Shown here piece after piece: positions 33,636 through 43,199 of a stretch of DNA of 64,000 nt. The DNA is from Telmatactis stephensoni (lineage: Eukaryota > Cnidaria > Anthozoa > Actiniaria > Isophelliidae): contig JALIZF010001491.1 in the NCBI GenBank assembly GCA_029948255.1, forward strand, positions 248,001 to 312,000, in the 5' to 3' direction. Position numbers and translations under genes: made by a program. A model generated the notes under the pieces. That model saw nothing but the letters and a program-made list of their open reading frames with translations, searched no databases and had not been told where the DNA came from. Position 1 is the first letter of the stretch, and every line of letters begins with the position of its first letter.

Positions 33636-34414
33636 CTGTAGATTTAGAAAGTTAATTAATTTAATATTGCATATGCAAAAATAATACTTGGATTGCTTGT
33701 AAAAAGAATTCTTTGAACTAAGGGTTGTATTTTTTTGGAAAAGCTATAATATCGCACTTTTTATTATATTGTTATTTATCAAATTAAGCAATATCAAACA
33801 AAGTAAGTAAGACAAACACCCAATTTATGTGGATTTTCCAACTTTTTTTGAAGAGGAGGAGGGGGGGGGGGGGGGTAGATTGAAGCATGATTAATTACAA
33901 AATCAGGCCACCGTTTTACAAAACGTGAGTAACTTACGACCAGTCGTAAGTTTATTTGTACAAATTCATTAGTTTACGATAAATAGACTTCATGTGCTAT
34001 ATATGACTTCACGAATACTCGTACATTACACACTCTGTGTCAAATGGGGGCCAGCAAGATTTAGACGTTCTATATATGACCTGTAATTTATAAGCCGAAA
34101 TGTGATGAATAATTACATTTGTCTTAGAATATTCACATTATTTTTTAATTGTATTTCTGGGTTTCATGTGACGTCACGGCAGCCATTTTGGATGAACTTC
34201 AACAAAATATTTCTCATTAGCATTTATTGTTTGTTCATTCAACAAGGCTACCACTTCATTGTCTTTTTATTGCCAAAAGGGAATAGATGAAACCCAGCAA
34301 TATTATATGTGTCGAAATATTTCCTACAGCGATTTTTACAATTTTGGTATCCAGTAAACTGTTCCTTAACTACTTGTACTGCAGCTTTGACCTACTTTAT
34401 CGACTTCTTTTCTT

Positions 34415-34506
34415 TGGCGTTCATCGAAGCATGTTTAATGACAAGATCAGCAGTACAAGCGCCAGTCCACTCGATGTAGGGCTTACTGTAAATTGAGGAG
34501 CAGCGA
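34415..34506 (-). CDS. Linker exon with a probable extra base
   Basis: Acceptor TTTTGTAG, then VAAPQFTVSPTSSGLA. An extra base turns the GGCTTGCACTGC of other copies into GGCGCTTGTACTGC, which shifts the frame before the final cysteine. Confidence 0.5.
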
Positions 34507-34662
34507 CTACAAAAGCAAGACAAGCAACAAGCTGTTATAATTATTGTCACGTTACGTAATTCACTGAAAACCTGAAAATGTTATGTTTGAGATATTTGTA
34601 GGTTGATAAGAAAACTAAAGATATGAAAATAGTTAATAAGCCATGCTTTCTTTAGAACCTAC

Positions 34663-34983
34663 CCATCTTGCACGTGACACCAACGTCGTGCACATGCCAA
34701 CAGTATGCACTTCCCCATCCATTATGACTACAGTTGGCAATGGACATTTCTGTACCAGTACAAGCAAGCCAGGTAAGCCATGATATGCCTTTGACAGGAC
34801 TAAAGTTTGTGTGTTTGACAACTTGTACTCCAGCGTACCCAAGCATACGACAAACCACCTCAGCGTCGTTCGTGTCCCATCCACTATTACATACAGTACC
34901 CCACGCACCATGGTACCTGACATCAAGTCGACCAGAATTGGGTGACGTTCCTCCAGCTAAACGAACTTGAACTGGTGGAACAG
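34663..34983 (-). CDS. Type-1 SRCR exon (J)
   Basis: A full 321-bp exon, CTACAG acceptor and GTAGGT donor, six cysteines. Variable patches are NSGWDTN, TWLAC and SHNGWGSAYCWHVHD. Compared with its duplicate L it differs mainly in the last two patches, while the introns on both sides are nearly identical. Confidence 0.9.
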
Positions 34984-35516
34984 CTGTAGACGAAAAGAAA
35001 GTCAATGACATTTTATTTAGTGATATGCAAATAATATACCTGGTTTTAGAACATTTATTAGAAATGTTTCTCCTGCTGTTAAAATTCTTCTAAAAGTTTT
35101 CAATAAAACGAAGGCTACGTATTAAATCTATTTATTAAAAGTAATTAATCGTTATTTAGATTTAGCACACAACACGCGTTCTAGCAGTCATGTTGCGCTT
35201 TATGTAGGTACACGAACTCATTGGACAAAAAAGATGGTCAACATGACACTTTGAGTCACAACTAATAACAAAGATGATCGAAATATATTAGGCAGTTATG
35301 GTTTCATTATGTACATGTATGTTAAATTTCTGTTAAATTTCAGAAAATTACAAAGGAAAAGTTCCCTTACAGTATGAATATTATTGATTTTGTCTAGTTA
35401 GATTTATGGAAATATTTATGAAAGGTTGATTTTTCATCCCTAAAATGAGCCACTGACGATTTAACTGTTCAAAAAACATTGCTGAAGAGTTACGTTATGA
35501 TTTCTGCCTGCGAGTA

Positions 35517-35627
35517 TTGTCACATACAGTACCCCCCACACCATTGTATCTGACTTCAGCTCGACCAGAATTGGGTGACGTTCCAGCCCAACCGATGTAC
35601 TGCTTACTGTAAATTGAGGAGCAGCGA
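35517..35627 (-). pseudogene. SRCR start fragment fused to a linker exon fragment
   Basis: 35517-35574 reads as the beginning of a type-1 SRCR exon (GTSPNSGRAEVRYNGVGGT). It is joined directly to the linker exon (35585-35627; VAAPQFTVSSTSVGL), so the rest of that SRCR exon and its intron were deleted. This scar marks the junction between the two tandem units. Confidence 0.7.
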
Positions 35628-35784
35628 CTACAAAAGTAAGACAAGCAACAAGTTGTTATAATTATTGTCATATTACGTAATCCATTGAAAACCTGAAAAT
35701 GTTATGTTTGAGATATGTGTAGGTTGATAAGAGAACTAAAGATATGAAAATAATTAATAAATTATGTTTTTCTTTTGAACCTAC

Positions 35785-36101
35785 CCATCTTGCACGTGAC
35801 ACCAACGTCAAGGTTATGCGTACAGGCATAACCCCATCCATCATGACTACAGCTGGTAATAGACATTTCTGTACCAGAACAAGCAACCAAATCCAACCAT
35901 GTTATGCCTTTGACAGGACTAAAGTTTTTGTATTTGACAACTTGTACTCCAGGGTACCCAAGCATACGACAAACCACCTCAGCGTCGTTGTTGTCCCATC
36001 CTCTATTACATACAGTACCCCATACGCCATGGTACCTGACATCAAGTCGACCAGAATTGTTGACGTTCCTCCAGCTAAACGAACTTGAACAGGTTGAACA
36101 G
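35785..36101 (-). pseudogene. Type-1 SRCR exon (K), one-base deletion
   Basis: This is the duplicate of exon I, 317 instead of 318 bp. One base is missing near 36059 (GAATTGTTGACG against GAATTGGTTGACG), which shifts the frame after the first 14 codons. The rest (NRGWDNN, DLVAC, SHDGWGYACTHNLD) is intact. Splice sites are normal, so skipping this exon would keep the transcript in frame because both flanking introns are phase 1. Confidence 0.8.
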
Positions 36102-36879
36102 CTGTAGATTTAGAAAGTTAATTAATTTAATATTGCATATGCAAAAATAATACTTGGATTGCTTGTAAAAAGAATTCTTTGAACTAAGGGTTGGATTTTT
36201 TGGAAAAGCTATATTATCGCACTTTTTATTATATTGTTATTTATCAAATTAAGCAATATCAAACAAAGTAAGACAAACACCCAATTTATGTGGATTTTCC
36301 AACTTTTTTTGAAGAGGAGGAGGGGGGGGGGGGGGGGGGGTAGATTGAAGCATGATTAATTACAAAATCAGGCCACCGTTTTACAAAACGTGAGTAACTT
36401 ACGACCAGTCGTAAGTTTATTTGTACAAATTCATTAGTTTACGATAAATAGACTTCATGTGCTATATATGACTTCACGAATACTCGTACATTACACACTC
36501 TGTGTCAAATGGGGGCCAGCAAGATTTAGACGTTCTATATATGACCTGTAATTTATAAGCCGAAATGTGATGAATAATTACATTTGTCTTAGAATATTCA
36601 CATTATTTTTCAATTGTATTTCTGGGTTTCATGCCACGTCACGGCAGCCATTTTGGATGAACTTCAACAAAATATTTCTCATTAGCATTTATTGTTTGTT
36701 CATTCAACAAGGCTACCACTTCATTGTCTTTTTATTGCCAAAAGGGAATAGATGAAACCCAGCAATATTATATGTGTCGAAATATTTCCTACAGCGATTT
36801 TTACAATTTTGGTATCCAGTAAACTGTTCCTTAACTACTTGTACTGCAGCTTTGACCTACTTTATCGACTTCTTTTCTT

Positions 36880-36971
36880 TGGCGTTCATCGAAGCATGTT
36901 TAATGACAAGATCAGCAGTACAAGCGCCAGTCCACTCGATGTAGGGCTTACTGTAAATTGAGGAGCAGCGA
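36880..36971 (-). CDS. Linker exon, duplicate of 34415-34506
   Basis: Same sequence as its partner, including the extra base before the cysteine. Confidence 0.5.
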
Positions 36972-37127
36972 CTACAAAAGCAAGACAAGCAACAAGCTGT
37001 TATAATTATTGTCACGTTACGTAATTCACTGAAAACCTGAAAATGTTATGTTTGAGATATTTGTAGGTTGATAAGAGAACTAAAGATATGAAAATAGTTG
37101 ATAAGCCATGCTTTTTTTAGAACCTAC

Positions 37128-37448
37128 CCATCTTGCACGTGACACCAACGTCAAGGTTATGCCAACAGCCTGTATTTCCCCATCCATTATGACTACAGTT
37201 GGCAATGGACATTTCTGTACCAGAACAACCAAGCCATTCAAGCCATACTATGCCTTTGACAGGACTAAAGTTTGTGTGTTTGACAATTTGTACTCCAGGG
37301 TATCCAAGCATACGACAAACCACCTCAGCGTCGTTCGTGTCCCATCCACTATTACATACAGTACCCCACGCACCATGGTACCTGACATCAAGTCGACCAG
37401 AATTGGGTGACGTTCCTCCAGCTAAACGAACTTGAACTGGTGGAACAG
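37128..37448 (-). CDS. Type-1 SRCR exon (L)
   Basis: A full 321-bp exon, duplicate of J. Variable patches are NSGWDTN, EWLGC and SHNGWGNTGCWHNLD. About 16 differences from J fall within the 145 bp encoding the last two patches, against about three in the next 160 bp of intron and about three in the rest of the exon (by-eye count). The GTCAAGGTTATG segment matches exons I and K, which suggests conversion. Confidence 0.9.
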
Positions 37449-37677
37449 CTGTAGACGAAAAGAAAGTCAATGACATTTTATTTAACGATATGCAAATAAT
37501 ATACCTGGTTTTAAAACATTTATTAGAAATGGTTCTCCTAGCCTGCTGTTAAAATTCTTCTAAAAGTTTTCAATGAAACGAAGGCTACGTATACAATTAA
37601 TATTCAAGCTTGCTTGGTTTTGTTCATTATGAGAAACTATTAACAAAAATATAGCAATATTGTATCAATTTTATTCT

Positions 37678-37892
37678 TACCTTTATCTACCTGACAAACT
37701 ACAATGATGTTACGTATCCACTGAAATCCTGACGATGTTGTGTTTAAGGTATATGTAGGTCGATAGGAGAACTAGAAGATACGAAAATAATGTATAAATT
37801 ATGTTTTCTTTGAAACCTACCCATCTTGCACGTGACACCAAGTCACTGCTGTGGGTACAGTAAGCACTTCCCCCTCCCCATGCTACGCAAGC
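37678..37892 (-). pseudogene. SRCR exon scraps (type-2 end and type-1 end)
   Basis: At 37678-37703 a type-2 exon end (VVCQVDKG with GTAAG donor) breaks off after about 25 bases. At 37820-37892 a type-1 exon end (VTCKMG) survives, with its cysteine-5 region altered, and stops at an unrelated sequence. Confidence 0.65.
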
Positions 37893-37917
37893 TAATAAAA
37901 TTCAGACGAAGTTATAT

Positions 37918-38141
37918 TCGTAACATGGTATATTGTCGTCTCTCTGCATGATCCCGGGATTTTACGGAAATTGTGATCCCTGATTCGTGGTAAAAAAAAC
38001 AAGCTGATCACTGATCCTGACCCAATGCCCCTGATCCTCCATCCCACCCATTTCACCCCTGAGCCCTGGCCTCTGATCCCTGATACCTGCCATAATTTGG
38101 GGCTTGATCCCTGATCCCATATATCTGAAGTTACGAGCCTG
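37918..38141. mobile_element. GATCAGG-filled inverted-repeat element (copy 2)
   Basis: This is the opposite-orientation copy of 30915-31177. One end (TCGTAACATGGTATA) is slightly short and the other is CAGGCTCGTAAC on the reverse strand. Confidence 0.75.
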
Positions 38142-38349
38142 ATATATAATGAAGGATGATGTAACTCAACTGAAAAATATGGAAACAAATAACAAACTAT
38201 TGGATTGAATCAAAACAACGTCCACTTTCACATTTATTCTTTGTGGCCAGACGTAGCTTTATACATCTCCGATGCACGGTCCATATTATACTAATCCATG
38301 AAAACAGTTCCAGATTAATCCAGTGTTTTTGTGCGGGTATTCGTTCTTG

Positions 38350-38822
38350 CCATTCGTTCATTCATTAAAAGAATGTCAACCTTTACATATTCTTCAATTT
38401 CCCCTGAAATCGTAAATAAGTTCAAGTTCATAGCCAACGAGGTGCGTAGCGCCAAGCCGGTTTATGCTACCATATTCGACGAGATTGAGTGGAATAATTG
38501 TATTTTTTATTATAGGGAAAACCATCAAAGCTCTTGACTTATAATGAACTTTGCAGTCATGATCAACACTTAGTCTAGTTACTCGTTTGTAGTTTTGCTT
38601 GATGTCTTCTCGTAGCCATTTCTCGGCTGTTTTTAGATGTAGCAGATTTTAGCTTGAGTGTGTTATATTGTGATTTTCCAAGAGTGTTTTCTAAACATAT
38701 CAAAATTCTCACCTTATTCGTGAAGAATTTCCAATTCGCTATTGTTGCATTGTATGCACTTTTGAATATGCCAGTGAAGAAGTCGACCGGGGAATCCAAT
38801 GCAGCACTGGCGGTCTCTTTTT
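38350..38822 (-). pseudogene. Decayed paralogue of the small secreted protein at 13209-15138
   Basis: Exon 2 (38713-38822, 110 nt) is open and in the same phases, reading ETASAALDSPVDFFTGIF and ending FFTNK before GTGAGA. Exon 3 (38583-38626) has lost five bases at its donor (CGA, then GTAACT). A remnant of exon 4 (EEYVKVDILLMNE, near 38370-38410) is visible without the rest. No signal-peptide exon was found upstream. Conservation of exon 2 supports the gene model at 13.2-15.1 kb. Confidence 0.6.
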
Positions 38823-39067
38823 CTGCAAATATTGTGCAACTATTTTAGGTTATTTTTTATTTATTTATTGCGTTTATTTGTACAAATGGCATTGAACAGC
38901 GCCTGCAAAAGACAAAAAACAAGCTGTTATAATTATTGTCATGTTACGTAATTTACTAAAATTCTGACGAAGTTATGTTTGAGGTAATGGTAAGTTAGAG
39001 GAACACATGAATTGATGTCCTTTTTGCTATATTTCCTTGCCTGACAAGTGACACTGACTATTTTTAC

Positions 39068-39110
39068 AGTCCAGATGATGTACTACTTACTGTAACATGA
39101 AGAAAAGTGA
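39068..39110 (-). pseudogene. Degenerate linker exon
   Basis: Recognisable by its ACTTACTGTAA core and TTTTGCAG acceptor, but the VAAPQ start is changed by several substitutions. Confidence 0.5.
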
Positions 39111-39266
39111 CTGCAAAATCAAGACATGCAACAAGCTGTTATAATTATTGTCATGTTACGTAATTCACTGAAATCCTGACGATGTTATGTTTGAGATATT
39201 TAAAGGTTGATGAAAGAACTAAAGATATGAAAATGATTAATAAACCATGCTTTCTTTAGAACCTAC

Positions 39267-39584
39267 CCATCTTGCACGTGACACCAACGTCGTACTTATG
39301 CAAACAGGCATATCCCCATTCATAATGACTACAGTTGGCAATGGACATTTCTGTACCAGTACAAGCAAGCCAGCGAAGCCACGATATGCCTTTGACAGGA
39401 CTGAAGCTTGTGTGTTTGACAACTTGTACTGCAGCGTACCCAAGCATACGACAAACCACCTCAGCGTCGTTCTTGTCCCAGTTATAATTACATACAGTAC
39501 CCCACACACCATGGTACCTGACTTCAAGTCGACCAGAATTGGGTGACGTTCCTCCAGCTAAGCGAACTTGAATTGGTGGAACAG
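39267..39584 (-). CDS. Type-1 SRCR exon (N)
   Basis: A full 318-bp exon, CTACAG acceptor, GTAGGT donor, six cysteines. Variable patches are NYNWDKN, RWLAC and SHYEWGYACLHKYD. The start reads AVPPIQVRLAGGTSPNSGR. Its linker exon (39110) is degenerate. Confidence 0.88.
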
Positions 39585-39811
39585 CTGTAGATTAAAAAAA
39601 GACACTCAGTGATATTTCAGTTCATATGGATATCCGCATAATTGTCATAGGTGGTGATATCAAAGAAACCCAACTCTTTAATCGACTAGACCGCTTCACT
39701 TAAAAAGACTACAACATTAAAACACAGGAAATATCACCAAAGAAAATAATACGAGGTTTGTGGTATTACTTCAACCACTGACTTACTTTCTGTATTAACC
39801 TCTTTTCATCT

Positions 39812-39866
39812 GCAGTGCAAAGTAATTTACCCGATGCACCGCTTACTGTAAATTAAGGAGCAGCAA
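39812..39866 (-). pseudogene. Linker exon with an in-frame stop
   Basis: It reads VAAP then TAA, with further changes before the cysteine. Acceptor TTTTGCAG. Confidence 0.55.
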
Positions 39867-40020
39867 CTGCAAAATTAAGACAAGCAACAAGCTGTTATAA
39901 TTGTTGTCATGTTACGTAATCCACTGAAATCCCGATGGTATGTTTGGGATATGTGTAGGCTGATGAGAGAACTAAAACATGTGAAAATTATTAATAAATC
40001 ACATTTTCTTTAAAACCTAC

Positions 40021-40344
40021 CCAACTTGCACGTGACACCAACGTCCCTGTAATGCCAACAGGCATAACCCCATCCAGCATGACTACAGTTGGCAATGGAC
40101 ATTTCTGTATCAGTACAGCCAAGGTTAGCAAGCCAAGATATCCCTTTGACAGGACTAAAGTTTGAGTGTTGGGCAACTTGTACTGCAGGGTACCCAAGCA
40201 TACGACAAACCACCTCAGCGTCTCTCTGGTCCCAGCGATTATAATAATTACATACAGTACCCCACACACCATGGTACCTGACGTCAAGTCGACCAGAATT
40301 GGGTGACGTTCCTCCAGCTAAACGAACTTGAACTGTTGAAGGAG
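40021..40344 (-). CDS. Type-1 SRCR exon (O)
   Basis: A full 324-bp exon, CTACAG acceptor, GTAGGT donor. The first variable patch is lengthened (NYYNRWDQRD); the others are ANLGC and SHAGWGYACWHYRD. It reads KLG rather than KMG before the donor. The Ty3/gypsy element lies 36 bp upstream in its intron. Confidence 0.88.
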
Positions 40345-40380
40345 CTGTAGATTTGGAAAGTTAATTAATTTTAATAATGG

Positions 40381-40505
40381 TGTTATAACTAAGCAAGGTT
40401 TGTTAAGGAAACCGACAAGAACAAGACTTACGACTCCTCGTGTAAACTACAACAACAACATGGCGGACTAAGCATGAAAGCGAGGTCCACAGGGAACCCA
40501 TAACA
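40381..40505 (-). repeat. 3' LTR (125 bp) preceded by a polypurine tract
   Basis: On the minus strand it begins TGTTATGGGTTCCC and ends TTAGTTATAACA, so it has TGTTAT...ATAACA inverted ends. The polypurine tract AAGGAAAGGGAAA (40506-40518) abuts it directly. Confidence 0.8.
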
Positions 40506-40556
40506 TTTCCCTTTCCTTAGCTACAAGCTAATAAATAATCTAATAACTTTAACAAG

Positions 40557-43196
40557 TCAAGTGTACTTCTTCAAAATGTTCATTGTACTGTCCCACAAGT
40601 GGCATACAAAGTCCTTCAGGTAAGATGGTGGGTTCCTTACTCGTGAAGGATACCTTCCTGATGCACTGCTCTGCTCAGAGCTCATTGTCACTGCTGCGTC
40701 TGTAGACTGTTCACTGGTACTCACTGAATCCCCAGTTGGTACTTCTTTGGGAGGGGTCTCTCCTTGTTGGTGTTCTGCCTGGTCTATGGTTGGTGATAAT
40801 TCCATGGGGAATGCAGCCTGTTGTGGTGCATGAACTGAAAGTTGTGAGTCTGCAACTGCATTGGGAGTGGCACTTTGGCTGTCGGCTACCCGCTTCATCA
40901 GATGATCAACATGACGTCGTACTATCTGGCCATGTGTTAGCTGCACTTCATATGATAATGGGCCATTAACCTTCGTAACAGTCCCTGATACCCATTTTGG
41001 GCCATGCCCAAAGTTCCTGGCACTTACATGGTCCCCAACTGACAGTTTCCTTCCTGAGAAGTTATTGTCATGGTGTTCCTTCATCTTAAGCTGCCTTTTC
41101 TGGACCTTACCCATTAAGTTAGGATGTAGCAGATCCAACATAGTCTTCAGCCATCTATGGAATAGCAATTCTGAGGGGCTCTTCCCTGTCGTTGTCTGGG
41201 GTGTAATTCTGTATTGCAGCAAGAAACGATACAGCTTGGTGTGCAGAGAATCTCCTTCGGTCCTCTGACTCTCCTGACAAACAGTGCAATTCCTGACGGC
41301 ATCTTCCATGTCTGCGTCGATCTGTGGCCACCATATGTAGCTCCTGGCTAATGCCTTCATCCGGTTGATTCCAGGATGTGCTGTGTGGAGCTCCCTTGCT
41401 GACGACACTTGCTGACGACCATTAGGTGGAATCACTACTCTGGACCCCCACAAAATGCAGCCGTCTTGGACACTGAGCTCATCTTTCCGCTGCCTGTACG
41501 GTGCAAACTTGGGACCAGTGTCTTCAGGCCAACCACGAAATTCCAGAAATTCTTGTACGTTTGCAAGTACTGGGTCACGTCTTGACCAGTCAGCAATGTT
41601 CTGAGCTGTTAACGTAGAAACACCTTGCAATTCATCTATTATCAACACTCTATCTTCTGGCCCTTCTTTCACTGTCACATTTAAGGGCAATCTTGAGAGA
41701 CAATCAGCATTGGCATTCTCTTTCCCTGGTTTATACTGCATTGTATACTCGTATGCTCTCAAGATGACAGCCCACCTTTGTATTCGTGGTGACGCAATAG
41801 GTGGCACTTGCTTCTCTTGGTGAAACAGGCTGAGCAGAGGCTTATGATCTGTGACAATTGTGAAATGCCGGCCATACAAGTACTTATGGAACTTCTTGAG
41901 AAAAAAGATTACTGCAGCACCTTCTTTGTCCAGTTGTGAGTAATTCTTTTCTGCAGCATTTAGAGTTCTTGAGGTGAATCCAACTGGGTGCTCCTGTCCA
42001 TCATCCATGACTTGAGATAACACTGCTCCCAGCCCATACTGAGAGGCGATAGGCGTCACACTGGAGAATCAGGTCCTTACTTGGGTCATAGTGTACCAGT
42101 ACCCTTGCTGACAAGATCATGTTCTTTGTCTTCTCATAGCACTCTTGCTCTCCTGCTCCCCAGTGCCACTTAATGCCATTCTGCAGCAGTCTGTGTAAGG
42201 GGTGTAACTTTTGCGACAGTCCTTGCAAAAAACTTTCCATAATAGTTCAGCAGGCCTAGGTACGCTTTAAGCTCTGTAACGTTTCCTGGTACTTTGGCGT
42301 CAGCTAGGGCTTGCACCTTCTCACCAACTGGCTTAATACCTGCTTGGCTAATTCGGTGGCCAAGGTACGTAATCTCGCGGGCCATGAACTGTCACTTTTC
42401 CTTCTTTAACCTCAGGCCAGCATCATCTAGCCTTGATAGCACTGCCTCCAAGTTCTCTAGGGACTGACTAACAGTTTCACCTGTCACCAGGATGTCATCA
42501 AAATACACAGCTACTGAAGGGATACCCTGGACGACAGACTCCATTGCTCTTTGGAAAACTGCTGGTGCACTTGACACTCCATATGGAAGCCTGGTGTACT
42601 GAAAAAGGCCTTTATGTGTGTTGATGGTCATAAACTGTCTACTTTGTGGATCCAATTCTATGTGGTTATAGGCATGTGACAAATCGAGCTTGTGAAATAC
42701 TGAGCCATTGGACAGCTTTGTTGTAAGGTCTTCCAGAGATGGAATTGGGTACTTCTCCAGCTTGGATCTCTTGTTGATAGTCATGTTGTAGTCACCACAA
42801 AGGCGGACTTCTCCTGATGATTTGAGGACAGGGACCACGGGAGCTGCCCACTCTGAGTGCTTGACAGGATCTATCACCTTCTCCTCTAGAAGCCTGTCAA
42901 TTTCTTTTTCCACCTTTGCTCTTAATGCATAGGGAATTGGTCTTGCCTTGCAAAAGATAGGAGGCGCATCCTTATCAAAATGGATCTTTGCTTGAAAACC
43001 CTTCAATTTCCCCAGTTCATCCTTGAAGAGTGCTTGATGCTGTGCTAGAATTTCTTCTAGTGGTTTGCCTTCGCTGATACTGTTAACAGCAAGCACTTTA
43101 AGATTAGCAAGCAAATCTCTGCCCAACAAATTAGGGCTGTGGGCTGTCACTAGTAACTGTGCTTCTGAAGCCCTACCCTGGTAAGTAACTTCAACT
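40557..43196 (-). pseudogene. Ty3/gypsy pol polyprotein, frameshifted
   Basis: Protease end LLGRDLL (near 43120), reverse transcriptase with LDLSHAYNHIELD, YGVSSAPAVFQ and the catalytic YFDD (near 42500). A stop at about 42390 and a shift near 42200-42240 break the thumb and connection. A further shift near 42050 precedes RNase H (YSQLDKEGAAVIF, VTDHKPLL). The integrase zinc finger follows (HTAHPG...CTVCQ, near 41300). Directly after CQESQ the frame jumps to KLYRFLLQYRITPQTTTGKS, so the whole catalytic core of the integrase is missing without loss of frame. The tail has a GPKWVSGTV...RRHVDHL integrase end. It cannot transpose on its own. Confidence 0.88.
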
Positions 43197-43199
43197 CAC

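Larger units (their letters stand above)
33118..37515. repeat. Recent tandem duplication of a two-SRCR unit, about 2466-bp period
   Basis: The region 33118-35060 repeats at 35585-37515 with near identity. SRCR exon starts correspond at a constant spacing (33318 and 35785; 34663 and 37128). Each unit holds two type-1 SRCR exons and their linkers. Confidence 0.9.
40381..43196 (-). mobile_element. Ty3/gypsy LTR retrotransposon, 5'-truncated, with internal integrase deletion
   Basis: On the minus strand the order is protease end, reverse transcriptase, RNase H, integrase zinc finger, integrase carboxy-terminal region, polypurine tract and 3' LTR. No gag, 5' LTR or primer-binding site is found; similarity ends near 43196. 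It sits in the intron upstream of exon O, just after TTTTAATAATGG, a sequence found uninterrupted beside exon AA (about 56478). Confidence 0.85.
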
